Numbered from the stretch's first letter, positions 8,969 through 17,974 are shown. The stretch: DNA of 35,971 bases from Limnohabitans sp. (GCA_009693505.1 SHXD01000029.1:1-35971); one strand, 5' to 3'. The notes: a model not told the origin generated them from the sequence alone. Made by a program: numbers and translations.

Positions 8969-10759
8969 TTAGAAAGCTTCTAAAGAAAGCTCTGTCACGC
9001 ACTTTGCACCGTCCACGATGCTGTCACGCACGCCGGGTGCACGGCTTAACAAATGATCGGCATAAAAACGCGCCGTGATGACTTTGGCATCCATAAAAGC
9101 CTTGTCAGTGCCCTGTGCACTTTGCGTCAAAGCTACCAACATGGCGCGACCCATCTGCCAGCCAGCCATCAAATTGCCTGTCAACATCAGATACGGCACA
9201 CTGCCCGCATACACGTCATTCGGATTGGCTTTGGCTTGACCTGCCACAAAATGAACGACATCTAGAAAAGCCAATCGTGCCGCTTTCAGTCTGCGGCCAA
9301 CTGCTTTAGCGTCTTCATGGGCATGGGCTAACAATTCGTTTTCTGTGAGCTCAACTTGATCCGCCAATGCTTTGGCTGTTTGGCCGCCGTCACGGCTTGT
9401 TTTGCGGCCTACCAAGTCATTGGCTTGAATGGCTGTTGTGCCTTCGTAAATGGTGAGAATTTTGGCATCGCGGTAGTACTGCGCAGCACCTGTTTCTTCA
9501 ATGAAACCCATACCACCGTGAACTTGCACGCCCAAGGAAGTGACTTCCAAACTCATCTCCGTGCTGTAGCCCTTCACCAGTGGCACCATGAATTCGTAGA
9601 ACAAAGCATTTTGCTTGCGCACTTCTGCATCTGGGTGGTGATGTGCCGCATCGTAGGCCGCAGCAGCAACTGTGGCCAAAGCGCGGCAAGCTTCTGTGGA
9701 GGCGCGCATGGTCATGAGCATGCGTTTGACATCGGGGTGATGAATGATGGGGGCCGATGTGTTCATGCTGCCATCGACCGGGCGGCTTTGCACACGGTCT
9801 TTGGCGTACTGAACTGCTTTTTGATAGGCACGCTCTGCAATGGCGACGCCCTGAACACCGACTGCATAACGAGCAGCGTTCATCATAATGAACATGTATT
9901 CGAGGCCACGATTTTCCTCGCCCACCAAATAGCCGATGGCGCCGCCGTGGTCACCATACTGAAGCACAGCGGTAGGGCTTGCCCTGATGCCCATCTTGTG
10001 CTCAATGCTGACACAGTGAACATCGTTGCGAGCACCTAGGCTGCCGTCGGCATTGACCATGAATTTGGGCACGACAAACAAGCTGATGCCCTTCACGCCA
10101 TCTGGTGCGCCTTGCACACGGGCCAGCACCAAGTGCACGATGTTGTCAGCCATGTCGTGCTCACCATAGGTGATGTAAATTTTTGTGCCAAAAACTTTGA
10201 AGGTGCCGTCAGGCAAAGGCTCAGCGCGTGTGCGCACCAAAGCCAAATCGGAACCGGCTTGAGGCTCCGTCAAATTCATGGTGCCCGTCCACTCACCCGA
10301 AATTAACTTCTCCAAGTAAATATTTTTTAATTCGTCGGAACCTGCCGTGAGCAAAGCTTCAATGGCACCATCTGTTAGCAAAGGACAGAGGGCAAAACTC
10401 ATGTTGGCCGAGTTGAGCATTTCGCCGCATGCTGCGCCAATGGTTTTAGGCAAACCTTGTCCGCCAAATTCTGTGGGATGCTGCAAACCTTGCCAGCCGC
10501 CCTCACCGTATTGCTTGAATGCTTCTTTAAAACCTGGTGTGGTCTTTACCTGACCATTTGAAAAGGCAGATGGATTTTTATCGCCCTCCCAATTCAAAGG
10601 TGCAAGCACATCTTGGTTCAACTTGGCGCACTCTTGCAACACAGCTTGTGCAGTTTCTAAACCCGCATCTTCAAAACCTGGCATTTGCGCCACTTGGTCA
10701 ATACGGGCCAAGTGTTCTATGTTAAAAAGCATGTCTTTTAAAGGGGCAACGTAACTCAT
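8969..10759 (-). CDS. Acyl-CoA dehydrogenase, long (~600-residue) subfamily
   Basis: FAD-dependent alpha,beta-dehydrogenation of an acyl-CoA, passing electrons to the ETF encoded just upstream. Predicted 596 residues from the ATG at 10759, which has GGAG 6 nt upstream; an upstream in-frame start at 10786 lacks such support. This exceeds the ~380 residues of classical enzymes because of extra N- and C-terminal domains, as in the FadE-like/DmdC-like subfamily. Typical stretches are MNLTEPQAGSDLALVRTRA (FAD/substrate binding) and IYEGTTAIQANDL with the catalytic-base candidate E439. Order on the minus strand is etfB-etfA-this gene, with 73 bp before its start that carry a weak terminator-like hairpin. 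DmdC (methylmercaptopropionyl-CoA dehydrogenase) has this length and layout, but sequence alone cannot separate it from other medium- or branched-chain enzymes. Confidence 0.93.
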   Translation of the reverse strand: MSYVAPLKDMLFNIEHLARIDQVAQMPGFEDAGLETAQAVLQECAKLNQDVLAPLNWEGDKNPSAFSNGQVKTTPGFKEAFKQYGEGGWQGLQHPTEFGGQGLPKTIGAACGEMLNSANMSFALCPLLTDGAIEALLTAGSDELKNIYLEKLISGEWTGTMNLTEPQAGSDLALVRTRAEPLPDGTFKVFGTKIYITYGEHDMADNIVHLVLARVQGAPDGVKGISLFVVPKFMVNADGSLGARNDVHCVSIEHKMGIRASPTAVLQYGDHGGAIGYLVGEENRGLEYMFIMMNAARYAVGVQGVAIAERAYQKAVQYAKDRVQSRPVDGSMNTSAPIIHHPDVKRMLMTMRASTEACRALATVAAAAYDAAHHHPDAEVRKQNALFYEFMVPLVKGYSTEMSLEVTSLGVQVHGGMGFIEETGAAQYYRDAKILTIYEGTTAIQANDLVGRKTSRDGGQTAKALADQVELTENELLAHAHEDAKAVGRRLKAARLAFLDVVHFVAGQAKANPNDVYAGSVPYLMLTGNLMAGWQMGRAMLVALTQSAQGTDKAFMDAKVITARFYADHLLSRAPGVRDSIVDGAKCVTELSLEAF

Positions 10760-10766
10760 CTGTATC

Positions 10767-10800
10767 TCCAAACAAAAGAAAGGCACCTCACAGGATGCCC
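10767..10800 (-). terminator. Weak terminator/attenuator-like hairpin between etfA and the acyl-CoA dehydrogenase gene
   Basis: On the minus strand GGCATCC (10799-10793) pairs with GGTGCC (10787-10782), with one bulged T and a 5-base loop, followed by an imperfect T-run (TTTCTTTT). It lies in the 73-bp gap inside an apparent operon, so it could lower dehydrogenase expression relative to ETF. It is short and imperfect. Confidence 0.4.
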
Positions 10801-10832
10801 TTCAAACTCACATTCAAATTCAATCAAGCGCT

Positions 10833-11765
10833 TCAAAGAGCATTGACCAATTCAGGCACCGCCACAAACAGATCGGCTTCCAAACCATAATCAGCCACAC
10901 TGAAGATGGGTGCTTCAGCATCCTTGTTGATGGCCACAATGACCTTGCTGTCTTTCATGCCAGCCAAGTGCTGAATGGCACCTGAAATTCCGCAGGCCAC
11001 ATACAACTGAGGCGCCACAATTTTGCCGGTTTGACCCACTTGCCAATCGTTAGGCGCGTATCCTGCATCCACCGCAGCACGGCTGGCACCCATGGCAGCA
11101 CCCAACTTATCAGCCAAGGGGGTGATGACTTCGGCAAATTTCTCTGCACTGCCCAACGCACGGCCACCCGAAACAATGATCTTGGCTGCTGTCAGTTCAG
11201 GCCGATCGTTTTTGGCAATTTCGCTGCCCTTGAAGGCGCTTTTGCCGCTGTCAGCGATGACCGCAATGCTTTCAACGCTGGCCGAACCACCTGTCCTTGC
11301 AGCCGCATCGAAACCAGTTGTGCGAACTGTTAACACCTTGATCGCATCTTTGCTTTGCACTGTAGCGATGGCATTGCCTGCGTAGATAGGACGCTCAAAG
11401 GTATCGGCAGACAGCACCAAGGTCACATCGCTTAACTGAGCGACATCCAACTTGGCTGCCACGCGAGGCGATACGTTTTTGCCGCCAGCAGTGGCTGGAA
11501 ACAAGATGTGGGTGTAGTTGGCAGCGATGGCCAGAACTTGAGCGGCCACATTTTCTGCCAAGGCATGCGCGAAAACTTCGGAGTCAGCATGGATCACCTT
11601 GGTCACACCTGCAATTTGCGACGCGTCTTGCGCAGCTGCACTGGCGTTGTGACCCGCCACCAAAACGTGCACCTCACCACCGCAAGCCACAGCGGCTGTG
11701 ATGGTGTTGAGGGTTGCACCTTTGATCGATGCGTTGTCGTGTTCTGCAATCACTAAAGCACTCAT
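10833..11765 (-). CDS. etfA: Electron transfer flavoprotein alpha subunit
   Basis: Alpha subunit of the soluble ETF heterodimer, which takes electrons from acyl-CoA dehydrogenases and passes them to ETF-ubiquinone oxidoreductase. Predicted 310 residues, normal for the family. The C-terminal FAD domain shows the expected block around [19 protein letters not shown] and [17 protein letters not shown], then DAEAPIF. Its ATG overlaps the etfB stop by 4 bp (ATGA), giving translational coupling. It is followed by its likely electron donor, the acyl-CoA dehydrogenase. No ETF:quinone oxidoreductase gene is in the window. Confidence 0.97.
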   Translation of the reverse strand: MSALVIAEHDNASIKGATLNTITAAVACGGEVHVLVAGHNASAAAQDASQIAGVTKVIHADSEVFAHALAENVAAQVLAIAANYTHILFPATAGGKNVSPRVAAKLDVAQLSDVTLVLSADTFERPIYAGNAIATVQSKDAIKVLTVRTTGFDAAARTGGSASVESIAVIADSGKSAFKGSEIAKNDRPELTAAKIIVSGGRALGSAEKFAEVITPLADKLGAAMGASRAAVDAGYAPNDWQVGQTGKIVAPQLYVACGISGAIQHLAGMKDSKVIVAINKDAEAPIFSVADYGLEADLFVAVPELVNAL

Positions 11766-12514
11766 GAGATTACCTTCGAAACATTCTTTAATTTATCAAC
11801 CAATGTAGCAACGTCAGGCACCTTAATACCCGCAGAGCGCTTTGGTGGCTCGGACACTTTCAAAGTCGTGATGCGAGGTGATACATCGACACCCAAGTCT
11901 TCAGGCTTGAAGATGTCGAGTTGTTTTTTCTTAGCCTTCATGATGTTGGGCAATGTCACATACCGTGGCTCATTCAAACGCAAGTCTGTGGTGATGACAG
12001 CGGGCATGGAGATTGACAAAATTTCGAGACCGCCATCTATTTCGCGCGTGACTTGCGCTTTGTCGTCGACCACTTCTACTTTGGATGCGAATGTGGCTTG
12101 CGGCAAGTCAGCCAATGCGGCCAGCATTTGGCCCGTCTGGTTGCAATCATCGTCAATGGCTTGCTTGCCCAAAATGATCAGGCCAGGTTGTTCTTTGTCG
12201 ACCAAAGCTTTGAGCAATTTGGCCACAGCCAGAGGCTGCAGTTCTTCTGTGGTTTCAACCAAGATAGCGCGGTCGGCACCAATGGCCATGGCAGTGCGCA
12301 ATGTTTCTTGACATTGCGTCACACCGCAAGAAACAGCAATCACTTCAGTGGCAAAGCCCTTCTCTTTCAAGCGAACTGCCTCTTCCACAGCAATCTCGTC
12401 GAAGGGGTTCATGCTCATTTTGACGTTGGCGATATCGACGCCTGTGCCATCCGATTTGACGCGCACCTTCACGTTGTAGTCAACAACCCGCTTAACGGGA
12501 ACAAGAATTTTCAT
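11762..12514 (-). CDS. etfB: Electron transfer flavoprotein beta subunit
   Basis: Beta subunit of ETF, which binds AMP and carries the recognition loop for partner dehydrogenases. Predicted 250 residues starting [19 protein letters not shown], a classic EtfB N-terminus, with [18 protein letters not shown] near 37-54 and the ETF beta signature region around [20 protein letters not shown] close to residues 180-200. First gene of the minus-strand operon etfB-etfA-acyl-CoA dehydrogenase. The 284-bp intergenic region upstream holds three inverted repeats, so regulated expression is likely. Confidence 0.97.
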   Translation of the reverse strand: MKILVPVKRVVDYNVKVRVKSDGTGVDIANVKMSMNPFDEIAVEEAVRLKEKGFATEVIAVSCGVTQCQETLRTAMAIGADRAILVETTEELQPLAVAKLLKALVDKEQPGLIILGKQAIDDDCNQTGQMLAALADLPQATFASKVEVVDDKAQVTREIDGGLEILSISMPAVITTDLRLNEPRYVTLPNIMKAKKKQLDIFKPEDLGVDVSPRITTLKVSEPPKRSAGIKVPDVATLVDKLKNVSKVIS

Positions 12515-12564
12515 GAAAGCTCTCCATTGATATCAAAACCCAAGCGCCTGACAAGGCCGCATCT

Positions 12565-12587
12565 ATTGACGTTACGTAAACGTCAAT
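12565..12587. promoter_or_regulatory. Near-perfect palindrome upstream of etfB (candidate operator)
   Basis: ATTGACGTT (12565-12573) and AACGTCAAT (12579-12587) are perfect 9-base inverted arms around a 5-base centre, 51 bp upstream of the etfB start. On the minus strand an arm also supplies a TTGACG -35-like hexamer. The sequence resembles, from memory, operators of fatty-acid or branched-chain degradation regulators (LiuR/LiuQ/FadP types). No such regulator gene is in the window. Confidence 0.55.
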
Positions 12588-12630
12588 TGTGCATCAAAAA
12601 TTTATTTGCTAGACCTCGGACCCGACAAAA

Positions 12631-12646
12631 AAGCACGATCGTTCGT
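12631..12646. promoter_or_regulatory. Second palindromic element upstream of etfB (candidate TetR-type operator)
   Basis: Core ACGATCGT (12635-12642) is a perfect 8-base palindrome. The right flank continues TCGT, as in the longer ACGA-ACGATCGT-TCGT operators of TetR-family repressors, but the left flank does not match. It lies ~120 bp upstream of etfB and ~155 bp upstream of dctP. Confidence 0.35.
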
Positions 12647-12749
12647 ATTTTAGACTAGTATTAAACCCACATTGATAATATGCTGATCGTGCCCTCGGGA
12701 ATTCACCAACCAATCGGTAGGTTAATTCAGGTTAAGATTTACCTGCTGA

Positions 12750-12769
12750 ATAATCGGCTTAACGATTAT
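12750..12769. promoter_or_regulatory. Inverted repeat in the TRAP 1 promoter region (candidate operator)
   Basis: ATAATCG (12750-12756) and CGATTAT (12763-12769) are perfect 7-base arms around GCTTAA. The element ends 29 bp before the dctP start and overlaps a possible -10 (TATATT, 12767-12772). A direct repeat GGTTAA lies just upstream (12719-12735 area). Its position suits a repressor site. Confidence 0.4.
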
Positions 12770-12798
12770 ATTTTGTAACCATTTAATGGAGCACTCGG

Positions 12799-13815
12799 AT
12801 GAACAAAACTTTGATGGCCATGACAGCCGCAACCCTCGTTGGCTTCAGCGGCTTGGCTCAAGCACAAACAGTTTTAACCGTATCAAGCTGGGTACCCCCC
12901 ACGCACAGCCTATCGGTCTCCCAAAAAGAATGGTGTGATGACCTGGCAAGCAAAACTTCCAATCGCGTTCGTTGCAACATTCTCCCCCGAGCCGTCACCC
13001 CAGCGCCAGGCACTTTCGATGCCGTTAGAAACGGCCTGGTCGATGTTTCATTTACCGTTCATGGCTACACACCTGGCCGTTTTGTTCTGACACAAATGGC
13101 CGAATTCCCTTTTTTAGGTGACCGTGCAGAGCCGCTTTCTGTGGCATTCAACCGCATCGCCAGCAAGTATCCAGAATTCGCAGCCGAACACCAGGGCGTC
13201 AAAGTTTTGGGCTATTTCACCCACGGCCCTGGCATCGTTTTCAACACCAAAAAACCCATTGCACGCGTTGAGGACCTGCCCGGTCTCAAGTTTCGAGTTG
13301 GCGGCGGCATGGTCAATGAAATCTCCAAAATGCTGGACATGAACGTCACGCTCAAACCAGCACCCGATTCTTATGAACTGTTGTCCAGTGGCGTCATGGA
13401 TGGCACACTGTTTCCAGCGGAGTCAACTGACTCCTTCAAGATCGACAAGATTGTGAAGCACGCCACTCAGTTTCCTGGCGGCCTTTACAACACCAGTTTC
13501 GTCTTCATTATGAATCCTGCCAAATACAACAGCCTCTCCGCCCAAGACAAAAAAGTGGTAGACGACTTGTCTGGCGAAGCTGTCGCAAGTCGCTTTGGCA
13601 AAGCTTGGGACCGTGTGGACGATCAGGCTCTTGCGAACATGCAGAAAAATGGCGTGAAAGTTATCAAAGCCGATAACTTCTTTGTCCGTGACGTCAATGC
13701 CCGAACCATGAAGCTAGAGCGGGACTGGGCCCAAGCGGCCAAAACCAAAGGTCTGAAAGACCCTTCTGGCGCATTGTCTGAGTTCCGCGCTGAAATCGCC
13801 AAGCTGCAAAAGTAA
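12799..13815 (+). CDS. TRAP transporter substrate-binding protein DctP (system 1)
   Basis: Periplasmic binding protein of a tripartite ATP-independent transporter, delivering an organic acid to the Na+-driven DctQM membrane complex. Predicted 338 residues with an N-terminal signal peptide (hydrophobic to ~18, likely cleavage after AQA near 22). The region LKFRVGGGMVNE contains the Arg that usually forms the carboxylate salt bridge in this family, followed by the GVMDGTLFPAEST segment. The ATG at 12799 has GGAG 8 nt upstream. A strong hairpin terminator separates it from dctQ. It diverges from etfB across a palindrome-rich region. The ligand is unknown; linkage to an esterase and ETF/acyl-CoA dehydrogenase genes hints at a catabolised carboxylate. 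Confidence 0.93.
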   Translation: MNKTLMAMTAATLVGFSGLAQAQTVLTVSSWVPPTHSLSVSQKEWCDDLASKTSNRVRCNILPRAVTPAPGTFDAVRNGLVDVSFTVHGYTPGRFVLTQMAEFPFLGDRAEPLSVAFNRIASKYPEFAAEHQGVKVLGYFTHGPGIVFNTKKPIARVEDLPGLKFRVGGGMVNEISKMLDMNVTLKPAPDSYELLSSGVMDGTLFPAESTDSFKIDKIVKHATQFPGGLYNTSFVFIMNPAKYNSLSAQDKKVVDDLSGEAVASRFGKAWDRVDDQALANMQKNGVKVIKADNFFVRDVNARTMKLERDWAQAAKTKGLKDPSGALSEFRAEIAKLQK

Positions 13816-13866
13816 AAATGATCTGAGTTTTCCTCGGGGGTCACCTCAGGAAAATGAAAAAATAAC

Positions 13867-13903
13867 AGCGGTATTTGCCTTTTCAGCAAATACCGCTTTT
13901 TTT
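13867..13903 (+). terminator. Strong intrinsic terminator inside TRAP operon 1
   Basis: AGCGGTATTTGC (13867-13878) pairs perfectly with GCAAATACCGCT (13886-13897) around a 7-base loop and is followed by a run of seven T. It stands between dctP and dctQ, and probably gives partial termination so that DctP is made in excess. Confidence 0.88.
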
Positions 13904-13916
13904 GATAGGTAAGCAG

Positions 13917-14399
13917 TTGAAAAAAGTTCTTGAAATTCTGTGCGGTGCACTGGCTGGAATCGCCCTGTTTGCCATCATGTTACTGACATTTTTTGATGTC
14001 TCTGGTCGAAAATTTCTGTCGCAATCCATCACCGGTTCTTTGGAGCTAACCGAATTGTTGATGGTCGTGGTCATTTTTGCGGCGCTTCCTTTGGTCTCTC
14101 TCAAAGGCGAGCACGTGGTGTTCGACTCCTTAGATGAATTTCTGCCCAGTTGGGTTCGCAAATTTCAACAAGCCCTGATTCACATTATTTGCGCGGCCTT
14201 GCTATTTGGTCTGGCTTATTTAATGTGGCAAACAGGTGGACAGTTTGCAATCACTGGCGAAACCACAGCCCAACTCAAAATCACCAAGGCGCCCTTCATT
14301 CAAGGCATGGGCTTGCTTTGTGGTTTAGCCGGTTTGGTGCACTTGGCAAAAGCTTTTTTACTCAATGAAGACAATGCCTCTGAAGGGGGCACAGTATGA
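13917..14399 (+). CDS. TRAP transporter small permease DctQ (system 1)
   Basis: Small membrane subunit of the TRAP transporter, predicted 160 residues with four hydrophobic segments (about 8-28, 45-62, 84-105, 125-145 by eye). The best start is TTG at 13917 with AGGT 6 nt upstream. An in-frame TTG at 13875 lies inside the terminator hairpin and is unlikely. The family-like LTFFDVSGRKF motif follows the first membrane segment. Its TGA overlaps the dctM ATG by 4 bp, so the two are translationally coupled. Confidence 0.88.
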   Translation: MKKVLEILCGALAGIALFAIMLLTFFDVSGRKFLSQSITGSLELTELLMVVVIFAALPLVSLKGEHVVFDSLDEFLPSWVRKFQQALIHIICAALLFGLAYLMWQTGGQFAITGETTAQLKITKAPFIQGMGLLCGLAGLVHLAKAFLLNEDNASEGGTV

Positions 14400-15688
14400 C
14401 GGCCGCCTTGCTTGGATTCTTGGCCATCTTCGTGTTGGCCTTGATGCGCATGCCCTTGGCCTTTTCCATGGGATTGGTCGGTATTGTAGGTATCGGGTTA
14501 ACACGTGGCTGGATGCCGGCCATGGCCAGCACTGCCCAAGTGGTGCACGATACAGGGTTTGCATACACCTTGTCTGTCATACCCCTGTTCATTTTGATGG
14601 GCAATTTTGTGGCACGCGCTGGTTTGGCACACGAGCTTTTCCATGCGGCATACACCTTCATTGGACACCGCAAGGGCGGGCTGGCACATGCCACCATTGC
14701 GGCTTGTGCAGGCTTTGGCGCCATTTGCGGCTCATCCATTGCCACAGCAGCCACCATGGGCAAGGTGGCTTACCCCTCCATGAAAAGATTGGGTTACAGC
14801 GACTCCATGTCCACGGGGGTGATCGCTGCAGGTGGCACTTTGGGCATCATGATCCCGCCCTCTACCATCCTTGTGATCTACGGCATCATCACAGAAACCC
14901 ATATTGGCAAATTGTTTGCCGCTGGGGTTTTGCCCGGAATTTTGACCGCGTGTCTCATGATGTTGGCGGTTGTCATCATGACTTGGCACGATCCAGAACA
15001 CGCGCCAGCAGGTGAAAAGTTCACCTGGCCACAACGCTTACAAGCTTTGCGTGGCATCTGGGGGGTTTTGGTTTTGGTGGTGCTGGTATTGGGGGGCATT
15101 TATGGCGGCTTCTTCACCGCCACCGAGGGCGCCGGCATGGGCGCAACAGGTGCTTTTCTTTTTGCGCTGTCCCGCAGAGCCCTGAGTTGGAAGGTGCTCA
15201 TGGAAGTTCTGGTCGAATCAGCACGAACCACCGGCATGCTATTTACCTTGCTCATTGCTGCCACGATTTTTGCCAACTTCGTCAACTACACCAGCTTGCC
15301 TTTTGAGCTGAAAGAATGGATAACCCATTTAGGCCTTTCTCCCATCATGATCGTCGCGGCCATGATGATGATCTATGTGCTTTTGGGCACCGTGATGGAA
15401 GAGCTGACGATGGTCTTGCTGACCATACCCCTGTTTTTTCCCATCGTAGTTCAATTGGGTTTTGACCCCGTCTGGTTTGGTGTCCTGATCGTGATGGTGA
15501 TTCAAATCGGACTGATTTCTCCGCCAGTCGGCATGAATCTTTTTGTGCTGAACGCCTTGTTGCCCCACGTCGGCCTTGGCGCTATATTTCGTGGCGTATG
15601 GCCTATGGTGTTGGTGCTGATCATCACTCTGGGCATTTTGCTAGCCTTCCCAGGCATCAGCCTGTGGTTACCTTCCATGATGGATTGA
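14396..15688 (+). CDS. TRAP transporter large permease DctM (system 1)
   Basis: Large membrane subunit that forms the Na+-coupled transport path. Predicted 430 residues with about 11-12 hydrophobic segments. Family hallmarks include the glycine-rich CAGFGAICGSSIATAATMGK and GTLGIMIPPSTILVIYGI stretches in the first half and VIQIGLISPPVGMNLFVLN in the second, corresponding to the two helical-hairpin regions of the DctM fold. The ATG overlaps the dctQ stop. Only 2 bp separate it from the downstream hydrolase gene, so the two are almost certainly co-transcribed. Confidence 0.95.
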   Translation: MTAALLGFLAIFVLALMRMPLAFSMGLVGIVGIGLTRGWMPAMASTAQVVHDTGFAYTLSVIPLFILMGNFVARAGLAHELFHAAYTFIGHRKGGLAHATIAACAGFGAICGSSIATAATMGKVAYPSMKRLGYSDSMSTGVIAAGGTLGIMIPPSTILVIYGIITETHIGKLFAAGVLPGILTACLMMLAVVIMTWHDPEHAPAGEKFTWPQRLQALRGIWGVLVLVVLVLGGIYGGFFTATEGAGMGATGAFLFALSRRALSWKVLMEVLVESARTTGMLFTLLIAATIFANFVNYTSLPFELKEWITHLGLSPIMIVAAMMMIYVLLGTVMEELTMVLLTIPLFFPIVVQLGFDPVWFGVLIVMVIQIGLISPPVGMNLFVLNALLPHVGLGAIFRGVWPMVLVLIITLGILLAFPGISLWLPSMMD

Positions 15689-15690
15689 AC

Positions 15691-16629
15691 ATGTTAGACC
15701 CTCAAGCCCAAGCTCTGATGCAGCTCATGATTGACAAAGGTGTTCCGCCTGTGCACACCATGACTCCCAAGGAAGCTCGAGCGTCTTACAGGTCTAGGCG
15801 CGCTTTCACACAACCCGATGCGCCCGAAGTGTTCAAGGTGGAAGACAAGCTTGTGTCTGCCAACGGCGTGAGTGTGCCTGTGCGTGTTTACCACCCTCAT
15901 GCCGCCCAATCACATTCAACGCTGCCCGGCTTGGTGTACCTGCATGGCGGCGGCTGGACCATTGGTGACCTCGACACACACGATGTGTTGTGCAGAAGTC
16001 TTTGCCTACAAGCCGGCATTGTGGTGGTCTCTGTGGACTACCGCATGGGACCTGAGCACAAGTTTCCTGCAGCCTACGATGACTCTGTAGCGGCGTTCAA
16101 CTGGACAGTTGCGCATGCCACCAGCTTGGGCATTGATGCTTCGCGCATCGCCATTGGTGGCGACAGCGCAGGTGGCAATTTAGCAGCAGCAGCTTGCTTG
16201 GGTTTGCGTGGCCAAAGCGTGCAACCTGCCTTTCAATTGCTCATTTACCCCGCCACGATCATGTGGCAAGACACAGCGTCTTACCATGCCAATGGCAAAG
16301 GCTACATGCTCACCAAAGAGTCCATTGCCTACTACACCGAAAACTATTTGCGCAATCGCGATGATGCCAAGGATTGGCGCGCTTCGCCTCAGCTTGCCGA
16401 AAGTCATGCAGGTCTTGCGCCCGCTTTTGTCATGACTGCGGGCTTCGATCCTTTGCGCGATGAAGGCTTGATGTATGCCAACGCACTGTCCAAAGCCGGT
16501 GTCTCTGCGCAATACATTTGTTTTGAACGCCAGATTCATGGCTTCATCACCATGGGCCGAGTCATGCAAGAGTCCAATACAGCCGTAAACTTATGCGCAT
16601 CGGTGTTAAAGGCCAACTTGCACCGATAA
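15691..16629 (+). CDS. Alpha/beta hydrolase, hormone-sensitive-lipase-type esterase
   Basis: Predicted 312-residue cytoplasmic esterase/lipase of the HSL (family IV) group, hydrolysing carboxylic esters with short to medium acyl chains. Visible elements are the oxyanion-hole motif HGGGW (85-89), nucleophile elbow GDSAGG with S159, the acid D253 in GFDPLRD, and H283 in IHGF. No signal peptide is apparent. The ATG at 15691 lies 2 bp after the dctM stop, so it probably acts on the compound imported by TRAP system 1 or on a derivative. The frame is open upstream into dctM, but the family N-terminus fits MLDPQAQALMQ. The substrate is not predictable. Confidence 0.93.
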   Translation: MLDPQAQALMQLMIDKGVPPVHTMTPKEARASYRSRRAFTQPDAPEVFKVEDKLVSANGVSVPVRVYHPHAAQSHSTLPGLVYLHGGGWTIGDLDTHDVLCRSLCLQAGIVVVSVDYRMGPEHKFPAAYDDSVAAFNWTVAHATSLGIDASRIAIGGDSAGGNLAAAACLGLRGQSVQPAFQLLIYPATIMWQDTASYHANGKGYMLTKESIAYYTENYLRNRDDAKDWRASPQLAESHAGLAPAFVMTAGFDPLRDEGLMYANALSKAGVSAQYICFERQIHGFITMGRVMQESNTAVNLCASVLKANLHR

Positions 16630-16681
16630 ATGATGCAGGCTTCTTCAAGACTTTGATTAAGCGTCTTCTAGATGCGCAGCA

Positions 16682-17953
16682 TCAGGGCAAGCTGCGGGTA
16701 TGAACCACGCGTTGAGGGTATGGAATTTCAATGCCCTCTGACTGTAGCAATTGCAAGATTCGAATGTTAATTTCTGACTTCAAGGTCAGCAAACCAGCCT
16801 GTTGCTCGTCGACCCAGTAGTGGGCGCCAAACTCCAAGCCATCAGCCCCAAAATGGGTGAGCGTGACAAATGGCAAAGGATCTTTCAAGACTTTGTTTTG
16901 CGCCTCGCAAGCCTGCATCAGAAGTTGCATCACCCCATCGACATCCGTGCCGTAGGCGACAGTGACTTGGGTGGACTGCAAGATACGCGAATCGGCTAAA
17001 GACAAATTTTCAACACGGCTGTTAATCAGCATTTCGTTGGGCACGATGGATTCACGCCCAGTGAGTGAGCGAATCACGGTGTAACGTGCTTTGATATCAG
17101 AGATCCGGCCTTCAAAACCATCCACTTTGACACTGTCGCCAATGCGCATGCTGCGCTCGGCCAAGATCACAAATCCGCTGACGTAATTGGCTGCCAGCTT
17201 TTGTAAACCAAATCCAATACCCACGCCGACGGCGCCACCTAGAACCGACAGCGCAGTGAGATCAATGCCCACTGCCGACAAAGACAACATCAAACCCACG
17301 AACAACAACAATGACGTGACAGCATTGCTCACAGCTTTGCGAAGCGACAATTCGCTGCCAGAAGAAGATTTAAGCAATTTGGTTTCAATGGCCGATGACA
17401 CCCAGAGGGTGAGCAACATGACCAAACCAGCAGTCAAGCCCCCTTCAATGAGCGTTCTAACGGACAGATGCGAAGCACCAATCTTCCATTTAATTTGGTC
17501 TAACTCTTCTAGCACCAATGGCAACAAGCCGGTCAACCATAGAACAACAGCAGCCCATACCAGCCATGAAAGACTTCTTTCAATGGGCTTCACCCATTCT
17601 GCAGATTTGAAGGCCACTTGGATAACCTTGACACCCAATCGGATGACCGCCAAGGAGAAACAAACAGGGACAAGGAAATCGAAAATCCAAAGGGGATAAG
17701 ATTTTGCCCAAACTGCTCGCGTGATGAAAACTAAGCCCAATAAAAGCGATGGAAACAGCACGCCATCTAAAAGACGCCGACCCAAAAGAACAGACAAATC
17801 CCATTGCGGCGTCGCACGGCGAACACCCCATACAAGTAACCAAGTCACAGCAAGGCACGCCAAGAACAGGAGAAGTTCTTGGGCGGCTTGGTGGATGTTC
17901 ATTTGGGACCACCACAAAGCGGGGTTGTTCATCATGCTAGGCGCAGAAATCAA
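16682..17953 (-). CDS. MscS-family mechanosensitive ion channel
   Basis: Predicted 423-residue inner-membrane channel that opens under membrane tension during hypo-osmotic shock. There are five to six hydrophobic segments in the first ~270 residues, then the pore-lining TM3-like, Gly/Ala-rich GGAVGVGIGFGLQKLAANYVSG followed by the beta domain (RSMRIGDSVKVDGFEGRI...VPNEMLI) and a C-terminal alpha/beta domain. It is longer than E. coli MscS (286 residues), with extra N-terminal helices. The start is uncertain: TTG at 17953 has AAGGA 8 nt upstream, while an ATG at 17935 is possible. It starts 21 bp after the deacetylase-like gene on the same strand and is probably in one operon with it. Confidence 0.92.
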   Translation of the reverse strand: MISAPSMMNNPALWWSQMNIHQAAQELLLFLACLAVTWLLVWGVRRATPQWDLSVLLGRRLLDGVLFPSLLLGLVFITRAVWAKSYPLWIFDFLVPVCFSLAVIRLGVKVIQVAFKSAEWVKPIERSLSWLVWAAVVLWLTGLLPLVLEELDQIKWKIGASHLSVRTLIEGGLTAGLVMLLTLWVSSAIETKLLKSSSGSELSLRKAVSNAVTSLLLFVGLMLSLSAVGIDLTALSVLGGAVGVGIGFGLQKLAANYVSGFVILAERSMRIGDSVKVDGFEGRISDIKARYTVIRSLTGRESIVPNEMLINSRVENLSLADSRILQSTQVTVAYGTDVDGVMQLLMQACEAQNKVLKDPLPFVTLTHFGADGLEFGAHYWVDEQQAGLLTLKSEINIRILQLLQSEGIEIPYPQRVVHTRSLP

Positions 17954-17974
17954 AGTGGATATCCTTGAAAATTC

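Noticed and set aside
9356..10039. Plus-strand open frame (227 codons) inside the acyl-CoA dehydrogenase gene.
   Set aside because: Antisense to a conserved enzyme; Cys/His-rich translation typical of reverse-complement shadows.
13875..13916. Upstream TTG start for dctQ of system 1.
   Set aside because: It lies within the terminator hairpin; the TTG at 13917 has a better-placed ribosome-binding site.
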